Of a DNA stretch of 64,000 bases, positions 29,601 to 39,240 are shown in pieces. The translations under genes were made by a program, and so were the position numbers. The notes below the pieces were generated by a model. The model saw nothing but the letters and a program-made list of their open reading frames with translations. It ran no database searches and was not told the DNA's origin. Each line of letters opens with the position of its first letter. Position 1 is the first letter of the stretch. Source of the stretch: Aulostomus chinensis (Eukaryota > Chordata > Actinopteri > Syngnathiformes > Aulostomidae); contig JBBMOA010000014.1 of assembly GCA_037954235.1 (NCBI GenBank), forward strand, positions 18,572,273 to 18,636,272, read 5' to 3'.

Positions 29601-31863
29601 ATACGGCGTTTCCTTTTTCTTTTCTTTTTTTACATACTGAAAAACACATTTAAAAATTGTATATCTGAAAAAAAAATCACATTTAATATAAATATATAAA
29701 TCTTACATTTACTGCTTTATTTCCTCATCTTAAAAAACAGATTACGTGCAAGGAGACTTGAGCAAAACTGGACTGAAAAGATATATCTTTAAAATGACAA
29801 GTATCTGCGGATACCAACGTTGTGCCGATAACACCGTCCTCGATTCATACCTTCAACATGGCTCTCTTTATATCAATTTCTTAATTCACGTGTACACGCA
29901 AATAAGCCGATCAGCGCTGAATGCAAACATACCATAACATCTCTTGTACAGCTTCTCCGCCCTCCCAAGAAAAAAGCAATTAGATGAAACATCAGCAGTG
30001 TTGCTGACTAACTGTTCATATTTTGCAATCATAGGTTACGTGTTAAAGGTCAGAAACCTCCCGAATGATGAAAGATCTTCCCCTACTCTCTCATATCCAT
30101 CAGGACGAGCATCGAAGCCTGTGTTTGTTCAGAGATTCCTCTCGGTATAAATCTAATGTAATGGTTGACAATGCAGCTCAAACTGCAGCTTGGTCTCCCC
30201 ACAGGGGAGAGTGTAATATGATCAATGTGAAATGAGGCATGTTACAAAAGACTGATGAGTACTGGGATCATTTTTAAACTCCTTCTTCACTATAAAACAG
30301 CATCAAAAACCCTGGAAATCAGTAATAGAAAGGCAGCAACAGGAGGACGAATGAAATTTTTAATCGCAAACATTTATACTGATATTTAACTGCCAAATCA
30401 TGGACGTGTAACATATTTTGATTAAAAGAGTAGATGTTGCACCACTCCGCAGGATGCAAAACAAATGTAATTCATAAACCCACAAGATATTGAAATTATT
30501 AAAATATTGCTCCATTGCCTCAAAGAGTCAAGAGCGAAACAAACAAATACATCTTCTTCAATGTTAATCTGCACGACATCATCCACAAATGCATCTTGCA
30601 TCGCTACAATTTACGGGAAGTGAGTTCAAACGCGCTGTGGAGACAATGAGACGATTCATTCTGGTCTGGGATGCTGGGGATGGAGAGCTGAGGGCACAAC
30701 TGTGCTCCGGGAGAACTCATAAATGCTGAGACGCACTCGGCAGACATATGGTTTGTGTTTAGCAAGAAGAAACAATAATCAAATACGTTGATCCTCTTCT
30801 TGCTGCAAGGATGATTGCTAATATAAAAGTCTGTTCCGTCTAATCATAATTTAGGATGGGGCTGTAATTACCTCCGCCCTCTCACAACAACACGCAGTCT
30901 AAACAGGATGGAGCAGCAGGCTTGCACCCAGACTGAAAGCCCAGTTTCCACTCTGGATGCTATCTGTATGACAGTGCTCATTTCATCTATGTAATTGTTG
31001 TTTTTAAGTTTTCACTGTCACTAATGAGCCTATACGAATGGTTTTCCTTTTCATTCCTTCTTTTTTTTTTTTTTTTTTTTTTTTGCAAAGCACTAAAACC
31101 AGAAAACATGTTTCCAAGTGAATTATTGTTGTAAATTTTGTGCATGAGCCAACATCGCACTGTTCCTCCGTGACCTTTATGCTGTCATGGCTTGTTATCA
31201 TCCATATAGGAAACGCACACTTGCTTGGCAGTTGTTCTCTGAACTGTACATCACTTCACATGACTTTTGTGTGCTTTGATTCTGGTGTTATTTATGAATT
31301 GGCCAGGGATCCAAGTGAGTTCTGGCTTTAATTAACAGACCTAATCCACAACTGCAAACAGGGCTCTCAACACAAATACACAGCTGCATCAAAAGGATGC
31401 TCTGAGGGAGCCATATGGAGGCTTTAGATACAAACTTTTATTCAGCTTTAGCAGCCTTGAAGTTGCTAATTGATCATTTGGAAACAATGAATTTGGGTTT
31501 TTTTTTTGTCTCCATGGTTTTTATGAGAGCCAGGATCAGAATTGTAGACCTAAATCAGCCTCCAGAGCATCTGTTTTTGACCTTCTGGGCCCTACCTTGC
31601 ACCGGTGGGACAGAGAAGCAGGAGCGCGGAGCTTTGGCGGCTAGATGCGCTTTTTCCTCCGTCGTGCTGCTGAAGCGTTTCGGGCTGGCGCAGCTCATGG
31701 GGGTGTCATGGGGGCTCCGGTAAAAACCAGCGCTCCCGGCTCGCCGCGCACAGATGTCCGCCTTGCCGCCGTACACGGACAGCGACAAGCCGGCGGTGAA
31801 GTCTGCGAAAGCTGGAGTTTGACAGTGGCTGACCATCCCGAACAGCGCTGACGAATTCTGCAT
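261..31863 (-). CDS. glis1: GLIS family zinc finger protein 1 (5' part of gene, three coding exons, continues left of window)
   Basis: Coding exons on the minus strand are 31863-31596, 3276-3084 and 1794-261. Phases fit at both junctions (268 nt, then 193, then 1534; 665 codons exactly). The end of the third exon encodes C2H2 finger 1 (CRWIDC...HIEKVH, about residues 597-620) and finger 2 (CFWAGC...HMRVH, about 631-656), then the HSGEKPNKC linker into finger 3. This is the highly conserved GLI/GLIS DNA-binding block; the family has five fingers and the remaining three lie off the left edge. GLIS proteins are nuclear transcription factors binding GLIS response elements. The long N-terminal part is low-complexity, rich in Ser, Pro and His. 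GLIS1 is preferred over GLIS3 because of the AAYEQQEEL wording in finger 1 and the neighbouring dio1-ssbp3-acot11 synteny. The gene is a partial copy only because the window ends. Confidence 0.88.
1795..3083 (-). other. glis1 intron 2
   Basis: A 1.29 kb intron. It contains the (CAG)17 tract at 1882-1932 and a 14-base C run at 2665-2678. I see no further exon in it. Confidence 0.75.
1882..1932 (+). repeat. (CAG)17 trinucleotide repeat ((CTG)17 in glis1 transcript sense)
   Basis: Seventeen uninterrupted CAG units read directly on the plus strand. The tract lies in glis1 intron 2, about 87 bases upstream of the exon 3 acceptor, so the pre-mRNA carries CUG repeats. Reading it as polycysteine coding is an artefact of an open frame through the intron. 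Confidence 0.97.
3084..3276 (-). CDS. glis1: glis1 coding exon 2
   Basis: The acceptor (CCTCCAG) ends at 3277 and the donor GTAAAC starts at 3083. The 193-nt exon is open with phase 1 in and phase 2 out. AG from this exon joins A of exon 3 to make Arg, and G from exon 1 joins TA here to make Val. It encodes about 64 residues (NGTYCPEKDVDAGLDD...), with no recognised domain. The call rests on strand, splice signals and phase fit with both neighbours. Confidence 0.78.
7162..7207 (+). repeat. (GA)n microsatellite
   Basis: About 23 uninterrupted GA/AG units in glis1 intron 1, flanked by TG- and GA-rich imperfect repeats from about 7128 to 7232. Confidence 0.95.
10160..10440. repeat. Long inverted repeat / foldback (MITE-like) element
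   Basis: The left arm 10214-10270 (from CAAGTTGCTGAAAAGCTC to the GGTGTACACACA side) is matched in inverted orientation by 10321-10375, with few mismatches. The centre is a TATA/(TG)n tract. Outer ends repeat TGTCGAAG at 10161-10168 and CTTCGACA at 10433-10440, with an internal GCGAAGGTGG / CCACCTTCG match offset by about 55 extra bases in the right arm. No coding capacity. This fits a non-autonomous DNA transposon or foldback element; the family is not recognised. Confidence 0.75.
17979..18004 (+). repeat. (TA)n microsatellite after an A run
   Basis: A run of 13 A (17966-17978) followed by about 13 TA units in glis1 intron 1. Confidence 0.95.
25503..25549 (+). repeat. (AC)n compound microsatellite
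   Basis: Interrupted ACAC / ACAA / ACGC repeat in glis1 intron 1. Confidence 0.93.
26571..26606 (+). repeat. (TC)18 microsatellite
   Basis: Eighteen uninterrupted TC units in glis1 intron 1. Confidence 0.96.
31596..31863 (-). CDS. glis1: glis1 probable first coding exon
   Basis: A GC-richer open segment on the minus strand runs from an ATG at 31863 to a donor GTAGGG beginning at 31595. An in-frame TAA lies 18 nt upstream of the ATG, so this is the first Met in the frame. A second Met, nine codons in, has the better start context (GGGATGG). The exon ends in phase 1, exactly what the exon at 3276 needs. The protein (MQNSSALFGMVSHCQ...) has no domain I recognise. It is assigned to glis1 by strand, phase and the lack of any other minus-strand gene between; the intron would be 28.3 kb. 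It could instead be one of several alternative first exons. Confidence 0.62.
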
Positions 31864-32122
31864 TGATAGGTCGTCTTCCCCACGCTCGCATTAGTACCTG
31901 AGGAGAACATGAGTTTGAGTCCGTGCAAATAAACTATGCAGAAACAAAGAATCACCGGGACTGCGCGATGATGGGTGACACCTACCTCATACAGTTAGCC
32001 TTTCAGGAGGACAAAATATCTGAATGCGCACATCTGCATGTTGATCACAATGAAGGGGAGAGCATCTACGAGCCTGATCGATAGCATCCTCTCAGTGAGG
32101 TTCAGTCATCGGCTCCCCCGCG

Positions 32123-32184
<62 letters not shown>

Positions 32185-32190
32185 GCTCTC
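32123..32190 (+). repeat. (CT)n tract in glis1 promoter/5' leader region
   Basis: About 68 bases of CT repeat with single TTTC and CGC interruptions, 260-330 bases upstream of the glis1 ATG. It reads (GA)n in the glis1 direction. Confidence 0.95.
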
Positions 32191-33429
32191 TTTGAGGGAC
32201 CAATGAAGACTCCGTCCGTTTTTCTGTGGGAGGATGAGGTCTACATCAAGATAGCTGCAGTCTTGTGCCCTGTGTTGTGGCATCAAACCTTCCACAAAAA
32301 AAACGTCACTCAATCCATGTCAATTAAAAAAGGTCTTCAGTGTGAAACAGCACGCTGTTATTCCACCAGGTTCCATCCACTGGGCTCCGGGAGACGTGTA
32401 AATTACGCACAATGTACCAAATATAGTCTTTTATCATCGATGGCTTTTATTCAGGATGCCAATACTATTATTTTGTTTGAGTTTCCATCAAATATCATGT
32501 GGCTTCTGCTCTTGGTTTGAACGACTGAAACATAAACAATATTATGCTGATGTAGGATTAAAATTTAACTTCCCAATCATAGAGAGAAGCGTTAAAATTC
32601 TGTGAGGAATTATCTGTTTCTACCATTAAATAATCATCCTGCGACTCAACTTTGATAACGGAGCGTTAATTTGTTACCTCCTCAGAAGCAGCAGTTGAGA
32701 AAGCTGCATTTCTTCAAGGCCTGATCTACAGCGCCATCTACTGGTGATACCCTGTGTCGTGCTGATGTCTGACCGTCGACTGAAATTGTGTTTTGATCTG
32801 CGTCTGAATCTGAACGGAGCTCAAATACACGACTGGAATACCTGGATCTGATGACAGGATACGATGATGCCTTTTTGCGATCGGAAATATGAATAGTTTA
32901 AAACAGTGATAGTCACATAATAGGAGCAGTTGCAAGAGTAGACAAGTATTAAGGGTAAATAAGGGTACAACTGATAATCAAGGACATTTGTTGCAAGCTG
33001 ACTAAAACGACAGAAAAAATATCCACCTGTTTTTAAACCACTGTGTATTAAAATGCAAGCAAAGCATCTACATTGTCAGCTTTGGGATTCAATAAAAGTC
33101 CTAAGAGAAAGTGTGATAAACCAGCTACAAGACGGAAAATATTGTGAAATCTCATAACTCAATGACACAGTCTTTGGATACATGTGGTAAAACATTCACG
33201 TCTCATGGAAAAGCAAACTGTGAAGCACAAAGGAAGAGAAAGTACAATTAGAGAACAAACACTTAAAGCAGAAAACCAAAGAATCGTTAATGAACAATAC
33301 ATAAGGCTTTTAGTTACAGTCGATGGTCAGAAACACGTCCTGATTTTAATTTCCAGCAAGCATGTCAGCTAGGATATGACCAAACAACATCCTCCCCTGT
33401 CCCCCGTTCTTACATAAAGGGCTTCGCAC

Positions 33430-33598
<169 letters not shown>

Positions 33599-33646
33599 TG
33601 AGGCCTCAATTACACAGCTTTAGATTACTTAAAAACAACGAAAAGT

Positions 33647-33879
33647 TGGGGGCAGCACGGCTTGGAGGTGGCGTGGCCGTCTAGCAACTGAAGGGTCGCT
33701 GGTTCTATCCTCACTTCTTCCTAGTGACAATGGCGAAGTACCCTTGAGTAAGACACTGAGTCCCCAATTGCCCTGCGACGGACTGGCGACACGTTCCGAG
33801 TGTACGCCGCCCCCAAAGACCTTTAACGGATAAGCGGTATAGAAAATGGATGGAAGGATGGATGGAAGGATGGATGGAT
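33647..33879 (+). mobile_element. tRNA-derived SINE, head type B
   Basis: Begins GGGGGCAGCACGG and contains a B-box-like GCTGGTTCTATCC near 33692. It ends with the GCCCTGCGACGGACTGGCG motif, a GGATAAGCGGTATAGAAAATGG motif and a GGATGG repeat tail. The same head and tail recur at 41285 and 60053, so it is a dispersed family. Several mutations and an internal deletion against the other copies suggest an old insertion. Confidence 0.8.
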
Positions 33880-34310
33880 CAAGTCCCTAAAATAACCAGC
33901 TGTTGTGTAACAGAATAAATGGGGTTTTACTTTCAGTGTTGACATGTCAACCTAATTTTCCTAGGACTTCCTCCGATAATGTCTCTTAAAGGTGACGTGT
34001 CTACTTTAACTTAACAGCTCCGTACAAATAAGCAAGAAAAAAGGCTATAAGACTACACAACGGTATGAGGAGGAAAGAACGGACGAGAGAAGTTAACATA
34101 AGCTGTGTCTGCTAGACATGCAACTATTCATCTGTTATTATTAATTATAGTCAACACTTGCGTACTAGAAATTACGAGGCCAAAAATGGACCTCGAAGGC
34201 AACTATTAGCAAACTTAAGAGGACTGGGCGGAAACCGGCATGTGCGACTATCAGTTGACGGTTTTTCTACAGACACAATGAAAACAGGAGTTCACCGCTA
34301 AGGAGCAATC

Positions 34311-34647
34311 ATGTTTTTGCAAAAAGTGGCCGTCTACGTGTCGACAGTGTGCATGTTTTGCTACATGACATTACTTTTTGTCGTGCTGCGAGTCATGCAT
34401 TTTATCTCACCAGGCTTCACCAAGAACCAAATCCTCAAACTGGGCGAGAAGACCACGATGACCCAGAATCCCAATTTCAAGTACGAAGACTGGGGTCTGA
34501 CGTTTACAACTTTAACTTTCGTCAAAACGGCCTCCGAGCACATGTGGCTGTCTCTGGGACAGGAGGCTTTTGTTGGAGGCGAAGCTCTCGACTCACCTGT
34601 GGTCACCATGGACAGGGAGCACACGACCATCTGCAAGTTCATGAAAG
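34311..34647 (+). CDS. dio1: dio1 exon 1 (coding part)
   Basis: Starts at the ATG at 34311 (MFLQKVAVYV...) and ends with a GTGCGT donor at 34648, phase 1. It encodes residues 1-112: the N-terminal membrane anchor and the linker to the catalytic domain (LKLGEKTTMTQNPNF is conserved with human). Confidence 0.93.
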
Positions 34648-34703
34648 GTGCGTCATGGTGAATAAGGCTGTCACCTTTGTATTTCTGTCTCTAACGCGCA
34701 GGC

Positions 34704-34736
<33 letters not shown>

Positions 34737-36416
34737 GTGCGTGTGTGTGTATGCAGAAAACAGACCGCTGGTCCTGAGTTTCGGAAGTTGCACCTGACCT
34801 CCGTTTATGTACAAACTTGAGGAGTTCAAGCAACTCGTCAGGGACTTCAGCGATGTGGCCGACTTTCTGGTGGTCTACATCGCCGAGGCACACTCATTTG
34901 GTGAGTTGTCAATATAAGCAGGACATTTGCCTTGAATTATTTGTGCCCCTTTCTTAAAAATTACGGTTTGCAGTTGAAATGGCTCTCTGCGCAGGTGTGC
35001 CGAACAACACTGACTTTCTTTTCCTTTTAAAGCCTAAAGTAACTGGATTAGCAACATATGTGCCCACCTACTGTCAGGTCAAAATGTCTTCAGTGAAAAA
35101 GGCTTGTTAATACTTGCTGCATGGTCAACCTGATTGGCAGCTCTTATAGCTATTTTTTTTTAAAGAAACAATATTAATAAAATGCTAGTTTTCTGTTTTT
35201 ATTTTTTTCAAAGTTGATGTCGTTTCTGTTTATGTGGTGCACAAAGTATTTTTGAAAAGCACTGTGTAAGTTTTACATATTATTATTTATGCTTTTGTTC
35301 TAGTTTATGTCTGTGATTGAATTGAGAATTGCACGTTTCAGATTACCAATAATTTATGTGCATTTTTTTCAATGACCACACCGGAAGACTTGTAAATTGG
35401 AATATTGTTAGAAAAACAAACAAACCACATTAAGACTCTTCCACTAAACTGTGCAGCATTTCTTAAGACAAAACACCATAACAGGTACTTTCAGTTTGTC
35501 ATGTCTGAACTATATGAAGTTTGTTTTTTATATTTTAACATGAGAGACGTTTAATGTTAAACCAGAAGTGTCATTAAAGTAAAGTGTTTGGTCAAATGAA
35601 ATGGGGTGTTTACATCTGGGGTTACAGATGGGGAACTAACAGTGCCAGAGTCAGGGCTGCGTTTACTTACTGTGCTGCAGCTGTCGTGCTCTTATGCAAC
35701 AATCATAAATGGAAGATTTATTTTATGCTTTTTGATGTTACTCTGCTGTGTTTGGTTTTGTTCCACTGAAATCACATACATGTGACACATTTCAGATGGT
35801 TGGGCCTTCATCAACAACTATGAAATCAACCAGCACCGAAACCTGGAGGACAGGCTGTCTGCAGCGGAGATCTTGGTCCAAAAGGAACCCCTGTGTCCAG
35901 TGGTGGTGGATGACATGAGTAATGTCACTACGATAAAGTATGGCGCCCTACCTGAGAGGCTTTATGTGCTGCAGGCTGGGAAAGTTGTCTACAAGGTGAG
36001 ATTTGCAAACCTGATATCAAAACATGTTTGAACTTTTTGAGTTTTCAAAAAAGAGTTGGAGGGAGACTTTCCTTCACTTGTCACTCAGAGCTTCTCTCAT
36101 GCAATCGCGTGATTAGGAGTACTGCCACTGTACGCAATTGCGTGTGTAGGAGCTCTGAGAGAGACAAACACAATGCTGGAATTCCTGGCATGCAGCCATG
36201 CGAGCATTAGCGATGCCAGAAATTTGGATGACACATTATTTCGCAGCCAAGACATAAATCTGATGTGTTTTATTGATATGTTATGGAAAATAAGTAAAGA
36301 AAATAGTATTGGCCGTGTGTTGTTGTTATTCTTCTCTCTGTATTGTCCAGGGGGGGATGGGGCCTTGGGGCTACAGTCCACTGGAAGTGCGTTCATTCCT
36401 GGAGAAAATGAAATAA
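34311..36416 (+). CDS. dio1: Type 1 iodothyronine deiodinase (selenoprotein), complete
   Basis: Four coding exons: 34311-34647, 34757-34900, 35796-35995 and 36351-36416 (747 nt, 248 aa, near the 249 aa of human DIO1). The protein opens with a membrane segment (about residues 8-30, VAVYVSTVCMFCYMTLLFVV). The thioredoxin-like active site reads FGSCTU, with TGA at 34795-34797 as selenocysteine 126, the same residue number as in human. The second active-site motif EAH is in exon 2 and DGWAF starts exon 3; CPVVVDDM and ALPERLYVLQ are family signatures. Deiodinase 1 removes iodine from either ring of thyroid hormones, in the membrane with the catalytic part in the cytosol. A SECIS element and poly(A) signal follow. 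The gene is intact; the TGA is recoding and not a nonsense mutation. Confidence 0.95.
34704..34750 (+). repeat. (TG)n tract at the dio1 intron 1 acceptor
   Basis: About 23 TG units with three GC interruptions. They end six bases before the exon 2 splice junction, in an intron of only 109 nt. Confidence 0.96.
34757..34900 (+). CDS. dio1: dio1 exon 2 with selenocysteine codon
   Basis: The acceptor ATGCAG ends at 34756 and the donor GTGAGT begins at 34901. The 144-nt exon encodes ENRPLVLSFGSCT-Sec-PPFMYK... through AEAHSF. TGA at 34795-34797 is Sec126. Automated gene finders often stop or break the model here. Confidence 0.95.
34901..35795 (+). other. dio1 intron 2
   Basis: A 0.9 kb AT-rich intron; no exon or mobile element seen. 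Confidence 0.85.
35796..35995 (+). CDS. dio1: dio1 exon 3
   Basis: Acceptor TTTCAG ends at 35795 and donor GTGAGA begins at 35996. Encodes DGWAFINNYEINQH through LQAGKVVYK in phase 0 at its end; strongly similar to human DIO1 (PQCPVVVD, ALPERLYII). Confidence 0.95.
35996..36350 (+). other. dio1 intron 3 with small palindromic element
   Basis: A 355-nt intron containing the inverted repeat at 36083-36159; otherwise unremarkable. Confidence 0.85.
36083..36159. repeat. Short inverted repeat (MITE-like) in dio1 intron 3
   Basis: CTCAGAGCT at 36083-36091 is perfectly matched by AGCTCTGAG at 36151-36159. Inside, GCAATCGCGT and ACGCAATTGCGT form a second imperfect match around a loop of about 20 bases. 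Confidence 0.6.
36351..36416 (+). CDS. dio1: dio1 exon 4 (coding part) and stop
   Basis: The acceptor GTCCAG ends at 36350. Encodes GGMGPWGYSPLEVRSFLEKMK, then TAA at 36414-36416; it matches the GKSGPWNYNPEEVRAVLEK end of human DIO1. Confidence 0.93.
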   Translation, partial: GGMGPWGYSPLEVRSFLEKMK

Positions 36417-36950
36417 GAAGTCGAGCCGTGTATCTGCCATCCAGCCAGCCATGAGGGTTTCTGCATTCCCTGAGGAATAGTGGCCGTCAGCTCTCTAACT
36501 AATAATGCTTTTGTTTTAATCAATACACTAACACATTACATCCAATAGCTTCCTGCATCATCAGCCATATTGTAACTCCAGTCATGTTCCTTTCAGGCTC
36601 ACCTGTAATTTTTAAAACAATCTCAAATCTCAAAGTGTCTGTGTTTGTTAGTGATGGTAACAGAAGAAACCATTGGACTCTGTAACCTGATAATTGAAAT
36701 GCAGAGATATGAGATGGGAGTTTGTCTTTGAGGTATGGCAAAATGCAGAAGTGGTGCTCAGTGGGTGTGTGGGGTTTTGTTTTTTTTTCCGCCAGTTAAT
36801 GGAAGTTTGAAAGACACATCCTCAAGGTGTAAGCCAGTGAAGGCATTCCCTCTCACAGTAATCATGTTTTCTGTGTCATTGTACCATTACGCATCTAGTT
36901 TAAGAAGGGATTCCCTTGTCTACCAATACTCCAAATAATTCCCCTAGAGG

Positions 36951-37015
36951 CTGCTTTTCTTGTGATGATTACAGTTCAAACCTCTGGTAGCTGTAGTTTG
37001 ATGACTCAAAAGTAG
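36951..37015 (+). promoter_or_regulatory. SECIS element in dio1 3' UTR
   Basis: Found by eye from the SECIS pattern. The lower helix is CTGCTTTT (36951-36958) with AAAAGTAG (37008-37015). The core is ATGA (36965-36968) opposite TGAT (36999-37002). The upper helix is TTACAGTT (36969-36976) with AGCTGTAG (36989-36996), 8 pairs including two G-U. The apical loop begins with AAA at 36978-36980. It sits 534 nt after the stop codon. SECIS binds SBP2/eEFSec to recode UGA as Sec. The ATGA-to-AAA distance (9 nt) is slightly short. Confidence 0.8.
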
Positions 37016-37106
37016 ACCTTGCTTGGAATTATGTCGATGTATTTATGATAAGATGATGTGCTTGATTGCTGTTAAATTAAAATTAAAAAAAAAGTTGCGT
37101 TATTAT

Positions 37107-37112
37107 AATAAA
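37107..37112 (+). other. dio1 poly(A) signal
   Basis: AATAAA about 92 bases after the SECIS element and about 690 bases after the stop codon; the first canonical signal downstream of the SECIS. Confidence 0.65.
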
Positions 37113-37908
37113 ACCATTCTGGTAACCTCATCAAAGCCTTGATGTTTTCACAACCGATGAACAGAGGATAGAAGGTCAAGAGGGGAATGTGTTTGCTACA
37201 TTGTTCGCTACGTTTTTCAGTCAAAAATGATGACGTCACAATGGAGCCATCATTTCACTTTCAGCTCTTTTCAGTGAAGGTTCACACCCCCCCCCCCCAC
37301 AGCAGCTAATTAAGTAAAAAAGGAAATGGGTGTAAATGATCTAACTAACGATGGACCAATTCTACTTAGTTTCTTCCGATGGGGAAGCATGGAACGGGGC
37401 TGTAATGAGTGTTATTAATTACACCTGTGTTAACCCTGCTGTGGGGTCAGCATGGTGCACTTCATTCATGACTCCTGCTTCCCTATCAAATGTTATGTTT
37501 TCACTGCAACTTAATATTATTGGATGGAAATTTTGAAAAAAAAAAAGGGAAACTTTTTAAAACCGATGATTAGATTATATGACCACCTTTCTGAGTCCCT
37601 TTCTCCTTGAGCCATTTTAGACAGAACAGACTTGTCCGAGTTGTTCTTCATTTCCACAGAGATGTCTTTGAGGCCTGCGCAGTGAGTCAGAGTCACAGAC
37701 GTCCTCTGCTACGTGCTATCCAGCAATTGTTTGCTGTCTTGTCTGGAAGTGATAAACGGTAAATGTTCTGTTCTTTATGTGGGTCATGCAAGTTGAGGGA
37801 TGTGGCTTTCATGCTCTGATGCCAGTTAATACCTAACCCTCTTATCTTTGCACCCCCCATTGATTCTGGCTTTCAGTGTCCCTATAAATTATATAAGGTA
37901 TATCTTAT

Positions 37909-37935
<27 letters not shown>
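37909..37935 (+). repeat. (AC)n microsatellite
   Basis: About 13 AC units between dio1 and ssbp3. Confidence 0.93.
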
Positions 37936-37940
<5 letters not shown>

Positions 37941-38299
37941 AACATCCCATGTCACCCTTCTGTTTTTGAAAATCCTTTCCGTGCAATAGCTGTGTATCAG
38001 TTGTGAGTTTATTGATAATGGGAACCAGATGCAACAGTCAGTGTCCCTCAAGAACATTCAGATGCCAAATAGTTTTATTGTCTTGTGTTTTTGCTACTTT
38101 TATTTCGTAGCAACACTGAATATGGGGTTCATACAGTCATGAGAAACTAGTGAGGAGTTTCCATTTCCAGGCCTGTTTTTGAAACAAATAAAGCTAAAAA
38201 AAAAAAAAATGTAGGAGAAATAGCACTGATTTAATAATCAGATATATAATATACAGGAAAACACATTATGCACCAAACTGCAAACTTATCTGGAACAAT

Positions 38300-39240
38300 T
38301 TCCCCAATTACTTAATTAACTTCCATCCTATTTCCAATCTACCTTCAGATTCATACTCACCTGTCTGACAATAACTTACCAACAATTACAGTCTGGCTTC
38401 TGTCCCCTCCACAAAATAGAACTGGAGTCCTATTCCATTATTTCTAGCTGTGGTATTAAGGGGACCAGGTCTGCTTTGAACACTAAGTAAACGCTTCAGA
38501 CCACAGCCCTGATTCCAGACTCTTCACCATTCCTGTCCTCTTCGATTCATGTGTGGCCTCTGACACAATTTGAATCCTCTTTGACAGAATAGCCGCATTG
38601 GTGTCACTGACACACTCCTAAACTGACTCAAATCATTTTTTTCCAGTCACACTCATTCAGTTCATTCAGCATAAAACATTCAAATACCAGCCATTACTAG
38701 TCACTTCTGCTGTTCTCTAGGGTTCTGTCCTGGGGCCCCTTCTGCTTATCATTTATCTCTTTCCTCTCAGTCACATTTTCCATAAATTTAACTTGCATTT
38801 TTATTGCTATGTGGACACGCAGCACTACCTTTCCACTAAACCTACCTCCATTGTCGACAGGAAATCAAATCTTGGTTCTCCTGCAATTTTCTCAAACCGA
38901 ACAGTGATAAAACTGAGATTCTCTTCAGCACCAAATCCAACTAAAAATCTGACAGTTTTTCCCTCATCATTGACAATTCCTGCATTTCTCCCATACCTCA
39001 GGTTAAGAGTCTGGGTGTCATCCTCAACAGCATGGTATCATTCAAAGCCCACATCTATAAAGTCGCTCCATCTGCATATTTCCATCTCCGTCCCCCACAT
39101 CCAACAACACCCCCATCCTCGTTACCATCTTGGTTCCGTCCTGTATTTGATCACTGTAACTCCTTTCTCTTTGGTGTCCCTCTTAAGTCTTCATAAACTT
39201 CCAACGGTCCAGAACTCTTTCACTCCTATCATCACCAGAA
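38300..39240 (+). mobile_element. Degenerate non-LTR retrotransposon (Rex1/CR1-like) reverse transcriptase remnant
   Basis: Translating the plus strand across shifting frames gives a reverse transcriptase in the correct order: QSGFCPLH (about 38391), LFDSCVASDTI (about 38538), GSVLGPLLLIIYLFPLSHI (about 38721), LHFYCY (where active elements have the catalytic YADD), SDSFSLIIDNSCISP, VKSLGVILNSMVSFKAHI and DHCNSFLFGVPL (about 39154). Many frameshifts and stops and the broken YADD box show it is dead. A T-rich run follows at 39241-39262. The vertebrate Rex1/Babar group is the best match by wording; a CR1-type relative is possible. Confidence 0.75.

Larger units (their letters stand above)
3277..31595 (-). 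other. glis1 intron 1 (28.3 kb), no other gene seen
   Basis: No convincing exon of another gene was found on either strand; the open frames are short and unrelated to known domains. Simple-sequence content: (GA)n 7162-7207, (TG)n 10286-10326 inside a foldback element, G16 at 13928-13943, C-rich 14726-14748, G12 at 16415-16426, (TA)n 17979-18004, C17 at 23931-23947, CA-rich 25503-25549, (TC)18 at 26571-26606 and T24 at 31061-31084. The remainder is unique-looking AT-rich DNA. Large first introns of developmental regulators often hold conserved enhancers, but none can be proven from one sequence. Confidence 0.65.

Noticed and set aside
34795..34797. In-frame stop that could make dio1 a pseudogene
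   Set aside because: It is at the invariant selenocysteine position, and a SECIS-like hairpin and otherwise intact exons are present.
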